From the NCBI RefSeq assembly GCF_033115175.1, contig NC_084836.1, forward strand, positions 69,239,297 through 69,303,296: DNA of 64,000 bases, given 5' to 3'. Position numbers and translations under genes: made by a program. Below the pieces are notes generated by a model. It did no database searches, was not told the origin of the DNA, and saw nothing but the letters and a program-made list of their open reading frames with translations. Shown here one piece after another: positions 43,525 to 56,514 of the stretch (positions are counted from its first letter, which is position 1; the number at the start of each line of letters is the position of its first letter). The stretch is from Lepus europaeus (Eukaryota > Chordata > Mammalia > Lagomorpha > Leporidae).

Positions 43525-44010
43525 CTTTAAAAATTATAAATGGATAATTTTTAATTATGTATATGGAGTACAAAGTAATGCTATTACTTAATAATACAGT
43601 GTAGAATAATGAAATCAAGCTAGTTAACATATCCATCACCTCACCTCAAATACTTAAATTTTTTATTGTATGATCATTTGAAATTTATTCTTAGCAATTT
43701 TGAAATGTGCGATATTATTGTATTAACTATATTCACCACGTTGTACAATAGAATTAAGAAAAACACCATATTCCTCATGTCTGAGATTGTTTAGACATCA
43801 TAACCCCACATCCCAAGTCCCAGCTTCTGTAACCACCATTCTGTTCTCTGCTCCTGAGTTGGATTCCTTATATATGTCAAAACATGTTCTCAATAATAAC
43901 TTTGTTTGCATACAATCTATATTTTGTATGCCTCCATCCCATATTCAATATTTTTGATGTCAGAACTTACATCATTTTGTAATGTGTATTCCTTGATGAT
44001 TTATTTTGGT
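43525..44010 (-). mobile_element. Old L1 3' end
   Basis: 'ggataatttttaattatgta ... ctagttaacatatccatcac' is a familiar old L1 tail in antisense. Confidence 0.55.
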
Positions 44011-44294
44011 TATAGTTGTTATTAATAATTTGGTCTTTTAACTCTTCTACTGGGAATAAAGCTACCCTCCCTTCATACTGCCATTACAGCTCTAGGGTAT
44101 TCTGGATATGGCACTGAGTTTTATGCTTTCAAATGTTTCATGGTTTTAGTAGCTCTTTGATTTGAGTTTTAAAGAACTCCTTTTTAAAATCTCTGTAAAG
44201 CAAGTAATGGACTCCTTTAGCTTTGGTGTCTCTAGACACCAAAGTGTCTAGTTTTCATTTCACTCTCCTCTCTCAAAGACAGTTTTGCTGGAAA

Positions 44295-46620
44295 AGTACC
44301 CTTTTTTCTATTTTAAAAATGTTATTTAAGGTATACAAATTTCGTGTATTTTCTATATACAGTTTCAGGAACATGGCGATACTTCCCACCTTAACCTCCC
44401 TCTCACCCATGCTGCCACCCTTCTTCTTCCTCCACGTCCTAGTCCCACTCTTAATTTTTACAAAGATCTATTTTCAGTTTATTTTATGCTTTACACAAAG
44501 TAAAGAGTTCAACAAACAGTATGAAGGAAAAAAACACTGTTCCTCAACAGTAGAGACAAGGGCTGTAAATGATCATTGAACCTCAAACAGTCAATTTCAC
44601 TCCACTACATTACATTTTAGGCACTGTATTAGTTATCTCAGATCAGGGAAAACATTTGGTAACTGTTTTTTTGGGAGTGGCTTATTTCACTAAGTATAAT
44701 GGTTTCCAGTTGCATCCATTTTGTTGCAAAAGACAAGATTTCATTTTTTTTAATTGCAATGTAGTATTCTATGGTATACATATACCATAATTTCTTTATC
44801 CAGTCGTCAGCTGACAGACATCTGAGTTGATTCCATATCTTAGCTATTGTGAATTCAGCTGCAATAAACATGGGGGTACAGATCACTCTTTCATATGCTC
44901 ATTTTATTTCCTTTGTATAAATTCCCAGGAGTGGGATGGCTGGGTCATATGGTAGGTCTTTATTCAGTATTCTGAGGTATCTCCAAACAGTCTTGCACAG
45001 TGGCTATACCAGTTTACATTCCCATCAACAGTAGATTATGGTACCTTTTCCCCAAATTCTTACCAGCATTTGTTGTTTCTTGATTTCTGTATGAGAGGTA
45101 TTCTAACTGGGATGAAGTGAAATCTCATTGTGGTTTTGATTTGCATTTCCTTGATGGCTAGTGATCCTGAACATTTTTTCATGTGTCTGTTGGCCACTTG
45201 GATTTCCTTTTGAAAAATGCCTGTTCAAGTCATTTGTCCATTTCTCAACTGGATTGTTCTGTTGTTCTTGAATTTCTTGAGCTCTTTATATATTCTGGAT
45301 ATTAATCTTTTATCAGTTGCACAGTTTGCAAATATTTTCTCCCATTCTGTCAGTCGCCTCTTCACTTTGCTGAGTGTTTGTTTCTTTTGCAGTGCAGAAG
45401 CTTCTCAATTTGATATAATCCCATTTATCAATTTTGGCTTTGATTGCCTGTGCCTTTGGGGTCTTTACCAAGAACTCTGCTTATGCCAATCTCTTGCAGG
45501 TTTCCCAAATGTTATCTGATAATTTGATGGTATCAGGTTGTAGATTTATGTCTCTGATCCATTTTTAGTGGATATTGAGTAAGTCTTGCTTTATACTTCT
45601 GCATGCAAAGATTCAGTTTTCCCTGCACCATTTGTTGAAGATATTGTCCTTTCTCCAGGGACTGATTTTTAGCTCCTTTGTTGATGATAAGTTGGTTGTA
45701 GATGCATGGGTTGGTTTCTGGAGTTTTTATTCTGTTCCATTGGTCTACACAGCTATTTTTCATCAGTACCAGGCTGTGTTGATTATACCTGCCCTGCAGT
45801 ATACCTTGAAATCTGGTATTGTGGTATCTCTGGCTTTGTTTTTGTTGTATAAAACTGGGGTCTCTTGTGTTTCCATATGAATTTCAGCTGAATAAATTAT
45901 TCTTGATGAGTAGTTGTTGTTTTTTTCAGTGTTTAAATGTATCATCCCACACTCTCCTAGCCTGCAGGGTTTCTGCTGAGAAATACTTTTTTCTATGTGA
46001 TGTGTTTTTTATCTCTTGCTGCTATCAAAATATCTCTTTGTCTTTGATTTTGGTAAGTTACTACTCTGGGTTGAAGTTTATTGGAGACCTCTGTATTTCC
46101 TGTACTTAAGTGTTGTCATCTGTTTCCATGCTAGTGAAATTTCTAGTCATAATTCCTTTAAGTTTATTTTCTGACCCTTTTCTTTTTCTTCTCCCTTGAC
46201 AACTACTATTTTGTGAAGATTTCGTGTCTTGATTCCTCTAGGTTTTCTTTATTCTCTTACCTTTTACTCCTCTGACTGGATAATTTCAATGATTCTGATT
46301 TCCAGCTCACTGAGTCTTTCTTCTGTTTGATTGAGTCTTTTCTTGAAACTGTTGAATTTTTCAATTAAGTCATTGTATTCTTCATATGTAGGAATTCTGG
46401 TTCTTTTCTGTTGTTTCTCATTTATCAAACTCATTGCTTTTTCTATATATTTTCTAAATTTGATTAAATTTTCTATCTGCATATTCTTGTACTTCGCTGA
46501 ACTTCTCCATGATTATTAATATGAATTCTTTGTCGTTTCACAGATCTCAAGTCCATTTTTTGAACTTTCTTAGTTTCTTTTGAAAGTATCATGATTTCCT
46601 CATTCAGCATAGTATTTGTG
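44295..46620 (-). mobile_element. L1: 3' UTR, ORF2 end, ORF1 part
   Basis: Antisense 3' UTR (44295-44600), ORF2 C-terminus (44640-45880) and, after an internal deletion, an ORF1 coiled-coil piece. The frame 46482-46264 reads as a charged heptad-type helix ending LSELEIRIIEI. All decayed. Confidence 0.75.
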
Positions 46621-46689
46621 TCCTTGTATTATTGTTTATGGAGGCTGCCATCTTGCTATTGTTTGAACAGGACACGGTTCCTTAACTCA

Positions 46690-47080
46690 TGAAGACATTT
46701 AAATCCCAAAGTCGTGAATTGATGGCACATACAGGGTGAAGACTTGATCCATTTATGGTGAAAGCAGGGCTTTTGGAGGCGATTGAATTGGATTGTTAGA
46801 GTGGTGCTGCTGTGATTGGATTATGGTGAGTTTCTTTTAAGGAAACGTCACATAGGAATGGACAAATATGCTGCCTCTGTGTTTCCTAACTTGCTGAGTG
46901 ACTCTCCCTTTGCACATGTTCCATTCTCTAACACTTTCATCAGATGCCAGACCAAAGGGGTCACCTGCTGTTGGACAGTGAAATGCCCAAATTGTGGGCA
47001 AAAATAAATCATCTTTCTCCACAAGTAGCTCCTCTCAGATATCTGATACAGTGGCAAAAAGTTCACTAATACACACCATA
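46690..47080 (+). mobile_element. MaLR-type LTR (MST/MLT-like)
   Basis: 'cttttggaggcgattgaatt', 'cagatgccagaccaaagggg', 'gggcaaaaataaatcatctt' and a terminal 'agttcactaatacac' follow the order of a MaLR LTR. Diverged and without clear ends. Confidence 0.5.
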
Positions 47081-48190
47081 TTTCTTTTGGAGTTTACAGG
47101 TTTTTTGGTAGTTAGTATGGTAGCTTGTGATTCCGGAAGAGCTAGCTGATGATAACCTGGACAGGCAGGGTGTTTTGTGAATACTCTAGTTGGATGGACT
47201 ACTGTCTTCTGTTATTTGGGTTCTGCAACTGGGAACGGATGCAGTTAAATCAAGTTGCTTCTCAGGTCAGGTGGGACCAAAGGATATACTCATAAGAAAT
47301 TCATGATTGAGGCTTTCCTCTCTGTTGAGATGGAGCCTTGGGATGAGTGTTTGACTAAGCTGAGTGATTATTTGACTTCTGGGGTCAAGGAGCTATAACC
47401 TGTGCGTTTCTCTGAAATGCACAGAGGTGGTAGTCTCCTATCCTGAGTAAGGTTGTTGGGTGGGTGTTTGACTGAGTCAAAATGCTGCTTGATTTCTGGA
47501 TCAAGCCAATATCTGTCCTCTACACTTCTTTGAGGTATGCAGGAGTGGGAGTCTCCCCAAATGGCCAGTGTCCCTGGGAAGGCTTTTTGGCTGGATGGAG
47601 ATGCTGCTTGACTTTCCAGGTCAAGATGGTCTATCCCTTCACCCTTCTGAAATCTGCAGAGGTGGGGTTTTCCCTGTCTTGGCAGAATCATTGGGTGGTG
47701 TTTTAGCTGAGTGGAGACACTGCTTGTTTCTCCAAGATGCACAGAGATAAACTCTCCTTGCCTGTGCAGGATCACTGGGAGGACTTTTGAGCTGAATGGA
47801 GCTACTTCTTGACTTCCTGTGTCATGCCTATCTATCCCCTTTACTTCTCTGAAATCTGTGGGGCTGAGAGTTTCCCTGTCTGGGATGTATCATCGGATGG
47901 GATTTCTGTCTGGGTGGGCAACTGCCTGCCTTACCAAGTCAAGCCAATTTAGCCCCTTTGCTTCTCTAAAATGAGGCCTGGGGAAAACTTAGCAGGAGCA
48001 TTTGGGCTGTGTGGGGAAACTGGCTATGGCTGGAAGACCCATGGTCCATATTTCCTGCAACATGATGCTGTTGGCTAGTTTCTGTGATGTGACACCTCTG
48101 TTGCAAAGTAGCTTCCTCCCTTTAATAAGACTGACTTTTATAGCCCCCAATATCCACACACAGGTCACTGTGAGTCCCACCTCCATTCTT
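47081..48190 (-). repeat. L1 5' UTR-like region with tandem repeats
   Basis: GC-moderate sequence upstream (minus sense) of the ORF1 piece at 46264-46482, split from it by the MaLR LTR. Assignment to the 5' UTR of the 44295 L1 is by position. Confidence 0.45.
47310..47990. repeat. Diverged 117-bp tandem repeat, about 5.7 copies
   Basis: The anchor 'tctctgaaatctgcagaggt' (with variants) recurs at about 47413, 47531, 47648, 47733, 47850 and 47967. Spacings are 118, 117, 85, 117 and 117; the 85-bp unit has lost 32 bases. Each unit also carries a 'tgcttgacttctgggtcaag' type segment. Confidence 0.85.
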
Positions 48191-48284
48191 TGTTTCTAAC
48201 ATGGTATTGGCAATTTACTTTCAAATAGTTCAACAACAAAAAAAGAAGTGTATGTTGACGTTGGCATATCATATCAGAGGGTGT

Positions 48285-48555
48285 TTGAGATCTGGCTGCT
48301 CTGCTTCTAATCTAGCTGGTGCACCTGAGAAAGCAGCCAAACATGGCCCAAGTACTTGGGCCCCTGCTATCCATCTGGGAGATCCGGATGGAGTTTCAGG
48401 CTCCTGGATTCATGACTATGTAGGGCCAGTGAATAGAAGATTCTCTCTCTCTCTCTTTCTCTTTCTCTTTCCCTTTCTCTTTCTCTACCTCTTTCCCTTT
48501 CTCTTTCTCTTTCCCTCTCTCAGTGACTCTGTCTTTCAAAATAAATAAATCTTTA
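48285..48555 (+). mobile_element. Old CSINE with pyrimidine repeat
   Basis: 'gtttgagatctggctgctct' through a TTTCTC-rich tract (48440-48520) to 'ttcaaaataaataaatcttt'; the head is missing. Confidence 0.75.
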
Positions 48556-49030
48556 AAAAAAGAATATAAATTATAGGCCAATACTTGTTTCTCCAATTAT
48601 TCTTCCAGAATTAGAAACAAGATTATAAATAAAAAATAAATCATACAAATATTTCTGAATAAAATAAAATCTTACTTAAAAGAGTTTGGATTAATTTAAC
48701 CAAACACAGCTTTCATTTTAATTATATTTTTTTTATTATTTTGCACTTGTACATATAAAGTCCATATTTAACTGAATATTTTATGTAAATTCTAGGAAAA
48801 TATTTCAAATACAATTACAACTACAAAGGGAAACAATCAAGACATATCAAAGAAGCATGTGATTCTGTGCCAGATTTACAATTGTATATCTAATATGCCA
48901 CAATCCAAAAAATCTTCACACAGAGCTCTAAAGTTAGCAATTAATTGCTAAAAGAATAAATGATTGTCATTATGTAGAACATAAAAAGTCACACATGCAA
49001 GATAAGGATACTGAAGTCTTCAGAATTTTC
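48556..49030. other. AT-rich sequence downstream of TMPRSS12
   Basis: Would contain the TMPRSS12 3' UTR in minus orientation; an AATAAA-type signal (minus) can be read at several T-rich sites (for example near 48725), none decisive. Confidence 0.35.
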
Positions 49031-49282
49031 TCATGACGTTGCTAGTAGGATGACACAAACTAAAGCTATGAGGGTATGTCCAAGTAAAATATTTATATTA
49101 AATATTCCCTTAGAGCTTGCCCGAGAGAAATGATCTGTCAGCCACTTTTGGTAGAAGGATGGCGCAATATAGACACCAGGAAAATTTCTTCGACCACAGC
49201 CATTTCCATAACTAGTAATTCCCATCATAAAAAATTTTTTATATTTTGGTAAGTAGCACATTAATGGTCCGCCACTATCACC
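49031..49282 (-). CDS. TMPRSS12: TMPRSS12 last exon (serine protease C-terminus)
   Basis: After an acceptor (AG at 49284-49283) the exon opens with GDSGGPLMCYLPKYKKFFMM, the chymotrypsin-fold active-site serine motif. GITSYGNGCGRRNFPGVYIA and YQKWLTDHF follow, closing the protease domain. The tail ends in a hydrophobic segment (LLGHTLIALVCVILLATS, stop 49033-49031), consistent with a C-terminal membrane anchor. This order matches human TMPRSS12, a testis-enriched serine protease needed for sperm function. There are 83 codons with no stops or frameshifts. The preceding exon is at 57888-58030, and phase 0 at the junction agrees. Neighbouring METTL7A on the same side is the order known in human. 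Confidence 0.92.
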   Translation of the reverse strand, partial: GDSGGPLMCYLPKYKKFFMMGITSYGNGCGRRNFPGVYIAPSFYQKWLTDHFSRASSKGIFNINILLGHTLIALVCVILLATS

Positions 49283-50284
49283 CTATCAAATAAAAAGTCC
49301 AAAATAGCGTTAGTTACTTCTAGTATCCTTTAAGCAACAGTAGAGCTGAGATAAATTAGTTACATTAATCATGCAATTACATAAATATACATTTTCAGTA
49401 TACCTATAAGAGATAAAGGTTCATAGATATTGAGTTCAGTATTTATAATTCAAATAAGATGTATTCAGGCAGCCAAGCTATTTGGAGAAACCACACAGCT
49501 GGATAGATAAGCTTCTCATCTGCATAATTTTGAGCCAGGATATTATAAATCACAGTGTTTGAATATTTCAGTACACTTAGGAGAAATACAATTCAAAAGT
49601 ATGTAAAATATTGTAGGACCTGCCTATTTGAATTTTTTTGCTTAATAGTGTATTGTGAAAAGCATAACTTTAAGATTCATGAAGCAGTCTTGTAAGTATG
49701 TGTGTGAATTTCAAGTAGAAGAGAGAGGTAAACTGACATTTTGCAAGGGATGGCGTCTTTCTAAGTACTGACATTGGCTAGTGCTAGAAAATGGGAATGA
49801 ATAGCAAAAACTATAATTTATACAATATTAAGTCCCTTTCGTAATGTATTCAAGACTGTTATGCACTCAGTGTTGCTAAGGACTGCTGATGCACTGAAAG
49901 CAACAAGGACACTAAGGTAAACTTTCAGGTGCCTGAAGGTTAAGGACTATGTTTCTAAGTGTTTACACTTTTCTATATAAAGCAAGCATTGAATATTTCT
50001 AGGTGACGATGTTTTACCTAGGAACACAACCAATTAGATTGGATTCTTTACTGTTTTACTCAGCAAGATTTTAAAGGGCAAGGATACAGGAAATATAAAC
50101 CTTAGATTGCAGAAATGGGAATGAGTAGGAAAAGATGAGTGCATGGGGTACTCTTGGGAGTGAAAGAAATAAGGAAAAGAGGGATAAATAGTCAAACAGA
50201 GGTACAAAACAGAAAAAAAAGTACACTTCCTAAGTAATTTAACTTTACATACTACAGATGATAACATCAGAAAAGTGAAAAGGA
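49283..50284. other. TMPRSS12 intron, unique sequence
   Basis: AT-rich, no repeat or exon recognised. Confidence 0.5.
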
Positions 50285-50285
50285 A

Positions 50286-50815
50286 GGTCTAGCATTGTGG
50301 TGCAGTGGATTAGGCCACTTCCTGTGACACTGGCATCCCATATGAGCAGTGGGTGCAGTCCCTAGTGCTCCACTTCTGATCAAGCTCCCTGCCAACATGC
50401 CTGGGAAGGCAGCAGAAGATGGCCCGAGTGCTTGGGCCCCTGCCACCCACATGGGAGATCTGGATGGAGTCCCAAGCTCCTGGCTTTTTTTTTTTTTTTT
50501 TTTTTTTTGACAGGCAGAGTGGACAGTGAGAGAGAGAGAGACAGAGAGAAAGGTCTTCCTTTTTCTGTTGGTTCACCCTGCAATGGCCGCTGCGGCCGGT
50601 GCGCTGCGGCCGGCGCGCTGCGGCCGGCACACCGTGCTGATCCGAAGCCAGGAGCCAGGTGCTTCCTCTGGTCTCCCATGCGGGTGCAGGGCCCAAGCAC
50701 TTGGGCCATCCTCCACTGCACTCCCAGACCATCCAAGCTCCTGGCTTTGGTTTGGTCCAGCCTTGGCTGTTAAAGGCATTTGGGGAGTGAGTCCCTCTGC
50801 CTTTCAAATTTTAAA
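50286..50815 (+). mobile_element. Older CSINE, split by a younger one
   Basis: Left part 50286-50485, right part 50734-50815 ('ctggctttggtttggtccag'), ending 'cctttcaaattttaaaaaaa'. Confidence 0.8.
50486..50733 (-). mobile_element. CSINE, young, 5'-truncated, nested in a SINE
   Basis: Starts with a T-run; target duplication 'ccaagctcctggc' on both sides. Contains three tandem 'gcgctgcggccgg' units (50597-50632). The head is missing. Confidence 0.92.
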
Positions 50816-50864
50816 AAAAGGAAATAAATCAATAAAAATTTGAAATGGACATTGTCTAAAGATA

Positions 50865-51850
50865 TACAAACTTCAAAAAGGAGAAATGTGTTTTGTGAAA
50901 TTGTATAAAGAAGATATTACTAATATGCAAAGGTGCTAATTGTTAGTCATTAGGGAATGCAAATAAAATCACAGTGAGATACCAATTGACATCATCAAGG
51001 ATGGCTATAATCAAAAAGACAGGAAATAACATTACTGATAAGGATGTGGAGAAATTAGAACTCTTGAACAATGCTTGTGGGAATGTAAAATGGTGCAGCC
51101 ACTATTCTTAAGTGGAATTTTTAAGAGAAAAGAAGGGCCGGTGCCATGGCTCAACAGGCTAATCCTCCGCCTTGCGGTGCCGGCACACCAGGTTCTAGTC
51201 CCAGTTGGGGCGCCGGATTCTGTCCCGGTTGCCTCTCTTCCAGGCCAGCTCTCTGCTATGGCCCAGAAGTGAAGTGGAGGATGGCCGTGGCAGCCATTGG
51301 AAGGTGAACCAACAGCAAAGGAAGACCTTTCTCTCTGTCTCTCTCTCACTGTCCACTCTGTCTGTCAAAAAAAAAAAAAGAGAGAAAAGAAGGATATATA
51401 TAAAATATGTACACAAATGTTCAAAGGGATATTACTAGTAAGAGCCAAAAAGTAGAAACAGCCAAAATGCATGAATGAATATGTCCACTCAATGGTATAT
51501 TGTTTGATAACAAAATGAACAAAGTACTGAGATATGTTACAACACAGATGAACATACTAAGTGAAAGAAACTAAGTGAAAGGTTGGATTATCCCCAAAAC
51601 ATGCAGTATAGGCAATGTCCAGAATATATAACTCTATGGAGATTAGTGGTTGCCAAGTTCTGGAGGCAGGTGGAAGGGGAATGGGAATGAGTTCTGATGG
51701 GTCTGAGTTTCTTTCTGTGTTGGTGAAATGTTCTACAATTACATTGTGGTGCTGGTTGTACTATCCTATAAAAATGCTAAAAAATTGAGTTGTTTAGTTT
51801 AAATGGATGAATTATATCTCACAGATGATGATAAAGAAAGATTTAAGGCA
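50865..51850 (+). mobile_element. Old L1 ORF2 end and 3' UTR
   Basis: 'gcaaataaaatcacagtgag', 'ggatgtggagaaattagaac' (ORF2 end), then after a SINE 'gagatatgttacaacacaga' and the 3' UTR. Confidence 0.7.
51137..51380 (+). mobile_element. CSINE with internal deletion
   Basis: Head 'gggccggtgccatggctcaa' is normal; 'agtggaggatggcc' joins directly to 'gtggcagccattggaaggtg', losing about 85 bases. A-tail at 51367-51379; flanks 'agagaaaagaag'. Confidence 0.92.
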
Positions 51851-52784
51851 AATTTTGCCCAAGGTTGACTCTGATAATAGTAAAAACTAAAATATAAGGA
51901 ACAAAGAAGAGAGAGGTGGTGGAATAGGGAGGGAGCTTACTGCTCTAGGCTAAGGGAAGACAATAGTTAAAAAAGAGTGGAGAGAGTGCAATCTCAGGGA
52001 AGAGTTAGGGAGAAAACTGCAGTGGAAACTCCATGGAAAGAAGACAAACGCTGTGACTATATGGAGGGTGTGGAACTGCATCAAGAGCATGGACACAACA
52101 CAGGACTCTGAAAGACAAGAGCCTTAGCACCAGCATTTGAGAGTGAGGCGAGACCAGACTGCAGCAACCCAAGCTACTGGTGATATGGCTGCAGGGAGAA
52201 CCTGGTATGAGTCTGATCTGGAGCCCTGTGGGTGACTGTGTACCTGCCAACCTAGAGGAAAAATAGGGGTACATTTCTATCTTCCCATCCCCTGGACAAT
52301 GGTGCCCTGCAACTGGCTGAGAGAGGACAGGCACCATTTTAGGCATAAGTAATAGGAGGAGGAGAAGAACGAGGAGGAGGAAGAAATTAGAAAAATTAAA
52401 AACAGTGTTGGAATTTTATGGGATGGTATCAAATAACCCAACATATGAGTCTTGGGAGTTCCTAAGGCGTGGAAAGATAGAATGAGTTATAAGGCCTATT
52501 TAGTGAAATAATTAAAGAAAACTTCCCCAGTTTGGAAAAGAAAGGGACATATAGGTACAGGAAGCCCACAGAACTCCTAATAGACATGACCAGAAAATAT
52601 CTTCACCATGACACATTGTAGTCAAACTTTCCACAGTAAAACGTAAAGAAAAGATTTAAAATGTGCATGAAAAGAAATGCCAGATTACTTTCAGAGGATC
52701 TCCAATTAGACTCACAGCTGACTTCTCATCAGAAACCCTACAGGCTAGGAGAGGACGTTGAAATATTGTCCAAGTCTTTTTAAA

Positions 52785-53115
52785 TATATTTTATTATCTG
52801 AGAGGTAGAGTTACAGACAGAGAGAGAGGGAGAGAGACACAGAGAAAGGTCTTCCATCTGCTGGTTCACTCCCCAGATGGCCACAATGGCTAGAGCTGAG
52901 TCAATCCAAATCCAGGAGCCAGGAGCTAGGAGCTGATTCTGGGTCTCTTACATGGGTGAAGGAACCCAAGTGCTTGGGCCATACTCTACTGTTTTTCCAG
53001 ACCTTAGAAGAGAGCTGGATCACAAGAGGAGTAGTCAGGACTAGAATTAGTGCCCATATGGGGTACCGGTACCACAGGTGGAGGCTTAGCCCACTATACC
53101 ACAGTGCCAGCCCCT
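52785..53115 (-). mobile_element. CSINE, older type
   Basis: 'tttaaatatattttattatc' to 'accacagtgccagcccc'; flanks 'tccaagtct' on both sides. Confidence 0.88.
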
Positions 53116-54204
53116 ATCCAAGTCTGAAGAGAAATAACTGTAAAGCCAGAATATTGTAACTGCAAAGCTCTTATTTATAAATGAAAGCAAAATAAAGACC
53201 TTCCATAACAAAAGAAATTGAAACAATTTGTCATCACTTGTCCAGCCTTACAAAAGATGCTTAAGAATGTGCTACACACAGAAACACAGAAATGTAGTAA
53301 TTATGAAAGAATATGAAGGTGGAAAATCTCACAGTAAAAGTACAAAGGAAATCCAAAGTAAACAATAGGAATATTTATGGAAAAATGGTAGGGCCAAGTC
53401 ACTACTTATCATTAGTAACCTTGAAGATAAATGGCCTCAACTCTCCAGTTAAATGATACAGACTGACTGAATGGATTAAAAAACAAAACCCATCTATTTG
53501 CTGCCTACAAGAAATACATCTCACCAACAAAGATACCTACAGACTGAAAGTGAAAGGATGGAAAAAGATATTCCATGCTAACAGAAAACCAAAAAAGAGC
53601 TGATGTAGCCATTCTAATATCAGGCAAAATAAACTTTAACACAAAAACTGTTAAAAGAGACAAAGGGCACTCTGTAACAATTAAGGGATCAATTCAACAG
53701 GAAGATGTAACTATTATAAATGTATATATACCCAATTACCAGGCATTTATCTATTTAAAAGAAATGTAAAGGAACCTAAAGGGAGACATAGATTCCAACA
53801 CGACAGCAAATGAGGGACTTCAATACCTGACTTTCAGCAGTGGACAGATCAACCAGAAAATTGGCAAGCAAACAACAGAGCTAATCGACACTATAGACCA
53901 AATGGACCCAATTTATAGCTACAGAACTTTTCATACTACAGTTGCAGAATACACATTGTTCTCACCAGTACATGGAACTTTCTCTATGATAGACCACATG
54001 CTAGACCATAAAGCAAATCATGGCAAACTCAGAAAAATAGAAATCATACCATGCGTCATCTCTGACCACAATGGAATGAAGCTGGAAATCAACAACTCAA
54101 GAATCTCTAGAACATATGCAAACACATGGAGACTAGTCAACATGCTCCTGAATGAACAGTGAGTCATAGAAGAAATCAAAAGAGAAATAAAAAAAATTTC
54201 TGGG

Positions 54205-54461
54205 GTGCCGGCACTGTAGCACAGTGGGTTAACACCCTGGCCTGAAGTGCCAGAATCCCAAATGGGCACCAGTTTGAGACGTGGCTGCTCTACTTCTGGT
54301 CCAGCTCTCTGCTATGGCCTGGGAAAGCAGTGGAAAATGGCCCAAGTCCTTGGGCCCCTGCATCCGCATGGGAGAACTGCAAGAAGATCCTGGCTCCTGA
54401 CTTCAGATCGGCACAGCTCTGGCCGTTGCGGCCAATTGAAGAGTGAACCATCTGATGGAAG

Positions 54462-54501
<40 letters not shown>

Positions 54502-54538
54502 GCATAACTCTGACTTTCAAATAAATAAATAAATCTAA
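54205..54538 (+). mobile_element. CSINE, older type
   Basis: 'gggtgccggcactgtagcac' to a (TC)n tract and 'caaataaataaataaatct'; flanks 'aaaatttctgg' / 'accatttctgg'. Confidence 0.9.
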
Positions 54539-55104
54539 AAACCATTTCTGGAAATGAATTAAGATAATACAACATATCAAAACTTATAGGATACAGCTAA
54601 AGCAGCGTCAAGAGAGAAAGTTTATGGCAATTGCTGATGACAGGATTCTGTATATAGGGGACCCAAATGACTCCACTAAGAGACTATTGGAATTCATCAA
54701 AGAATTTCATAAAGTGGCAGGATTCAAAATTAACACACAAAAATCGATGACAGAAATACACAGGCAATGCCACGACTGAGAAAGAACTTCTAAGGTCAGT
54801 CCCATTCACAATAGCTACAAAAAAATTAAATACCTTGGAATAAATTTAACCAAGGATGTCAAACATCTCTATGATGAAAATTACAAAACATTAAAGAAAG
54901 AAATAGGAGACACAGAAAAATGGAAAAATCTTCCATATTCATGGATTGGAAGAATCAATATCATCAAAATGCCCATGTTACTGAAAGCAATATACAGATT
55001 CAATGTGATTCCAGTCAAAATATCAAGGACATTTTTGTCATATCCAGAAAAAACAATGCTGAAATTCTATAGAAACACAGGAGACCCTGAATAGCTAACG
55101 CAAT

Positions 55105-55438
55105 CTTTTTTTTTTTTTTTTGACAGGCAGAGTTAGACAGCAAGAGAGAGAGAGAGAGACAGAGACAGAGAGAAAGGATTTCCTTCCATTGGTTCACTCC
55201 ACAAATGGCTGCTATGGCCGACATGCTGTGCCAATCTAAGCCAGGAGTCAGGTGCTTCCTCCTGGTCTCCCAGAGCCCAAGCACATGGGCCATCCTCCAC
55301 TGCCCTCCCGGGCCACAGCAGAGAGCTGGACTGGAAGAGAAGCAACCGGCACAGAATCCGGCACCCCAACCGGGACTAGAACCTGGGGTGCTGGTGCCAC
55401 AGGTGGAGGACTAGCCAAGTGAACCACGGCACTGGCCT
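55105..55438 (-). mobile_element. CSINE, young type
   Basis: T-run to 'accacggcactggcct'; flanks 'aacgcaatctt' / 'aaagcaatctt'. Confidence 0.92.
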
Positions 55439-56514
55439 AAAGCAATCTTATACAACAAAAAGGTGGAAGCATCACAATGCCAGAATCCAAGACATAACTA
55501 CACGGCAGTTATAATAATTTTTTTAATGCCTGCTACTGTCATTTAAAAAAAAAGGTAAATAGACCAATGGAATATAATAGAAACTCCAGAAATCAACCCA
55601 AGCATCTACAATCAACGTATCATTGACAAAGGAGCTAAAATCAATCCCTGGACAGTCTCTTCAACAAATGGTGAAAACTGAATCTCCTCATGCAGAAGTA
55701 TGAAGTAAGACCCTACCTTAAACCTTACACAAATATTGATTCAAAATGGATCAGAGACCTGATACCATCAAATTATTAGAGAACATTGGAGAAAACCTGC
55801 AAGAAATTAGCATAGGCAAAGAGTTCTTGGTAAAGACCCCAAAGGCACAGGCAATCAAAGCCAAAATTGATAAATGGGATTATATCAAATTGAGAAGCTT
55901 CTGCACTGCAAAAGAAATACTCAGCAAAATGAAGAGGCAACTAACAGAATGGGAGAAAATATTTGCAAACTATGCAACTGATAAAAGACTAATATCCAGA
56001 ATATATAAAGAGCTCAAGAAGCTCAAGAACAACAGAACAATCCAGTTGAGAAATGGACAAATGACTTGAACAGGCATTTTTCAAAAGGAAATCCAAGTGG
56101 CCAACAGACACATGAAAAAATGTTCAGGATCACTAGCCATCAAGGAAACGCAAACAAAACCACAATGAGATTTCACTTCATCCCAGTTAGAATACCTCTC
56201 ATACAGAAATCAAGAAACAACAAATGCTGGTAAGAATTTGGGGAAAAGGTACCATAATCTACTGTTGATGGGAATGTAAACTGGTATAGCCATTGTGCAA
56301 GACTGTTTGGAGATACCTCAGAATACTGAATAAAGACCTACCATATGACCCAGCCATCCCACTCCTGGGAATTTATACAAAGGAAATAAAATGAGCATAT
56401 GAAAGAGTGATCTGTACCCCCATGTTTATTGCAGCTGAATTCACAATAGCTAAGATATGGAATCAACCCAGATGTCTGTCAGCTGATGACTGGATAAAGA
56501 AATTATGGTACATG

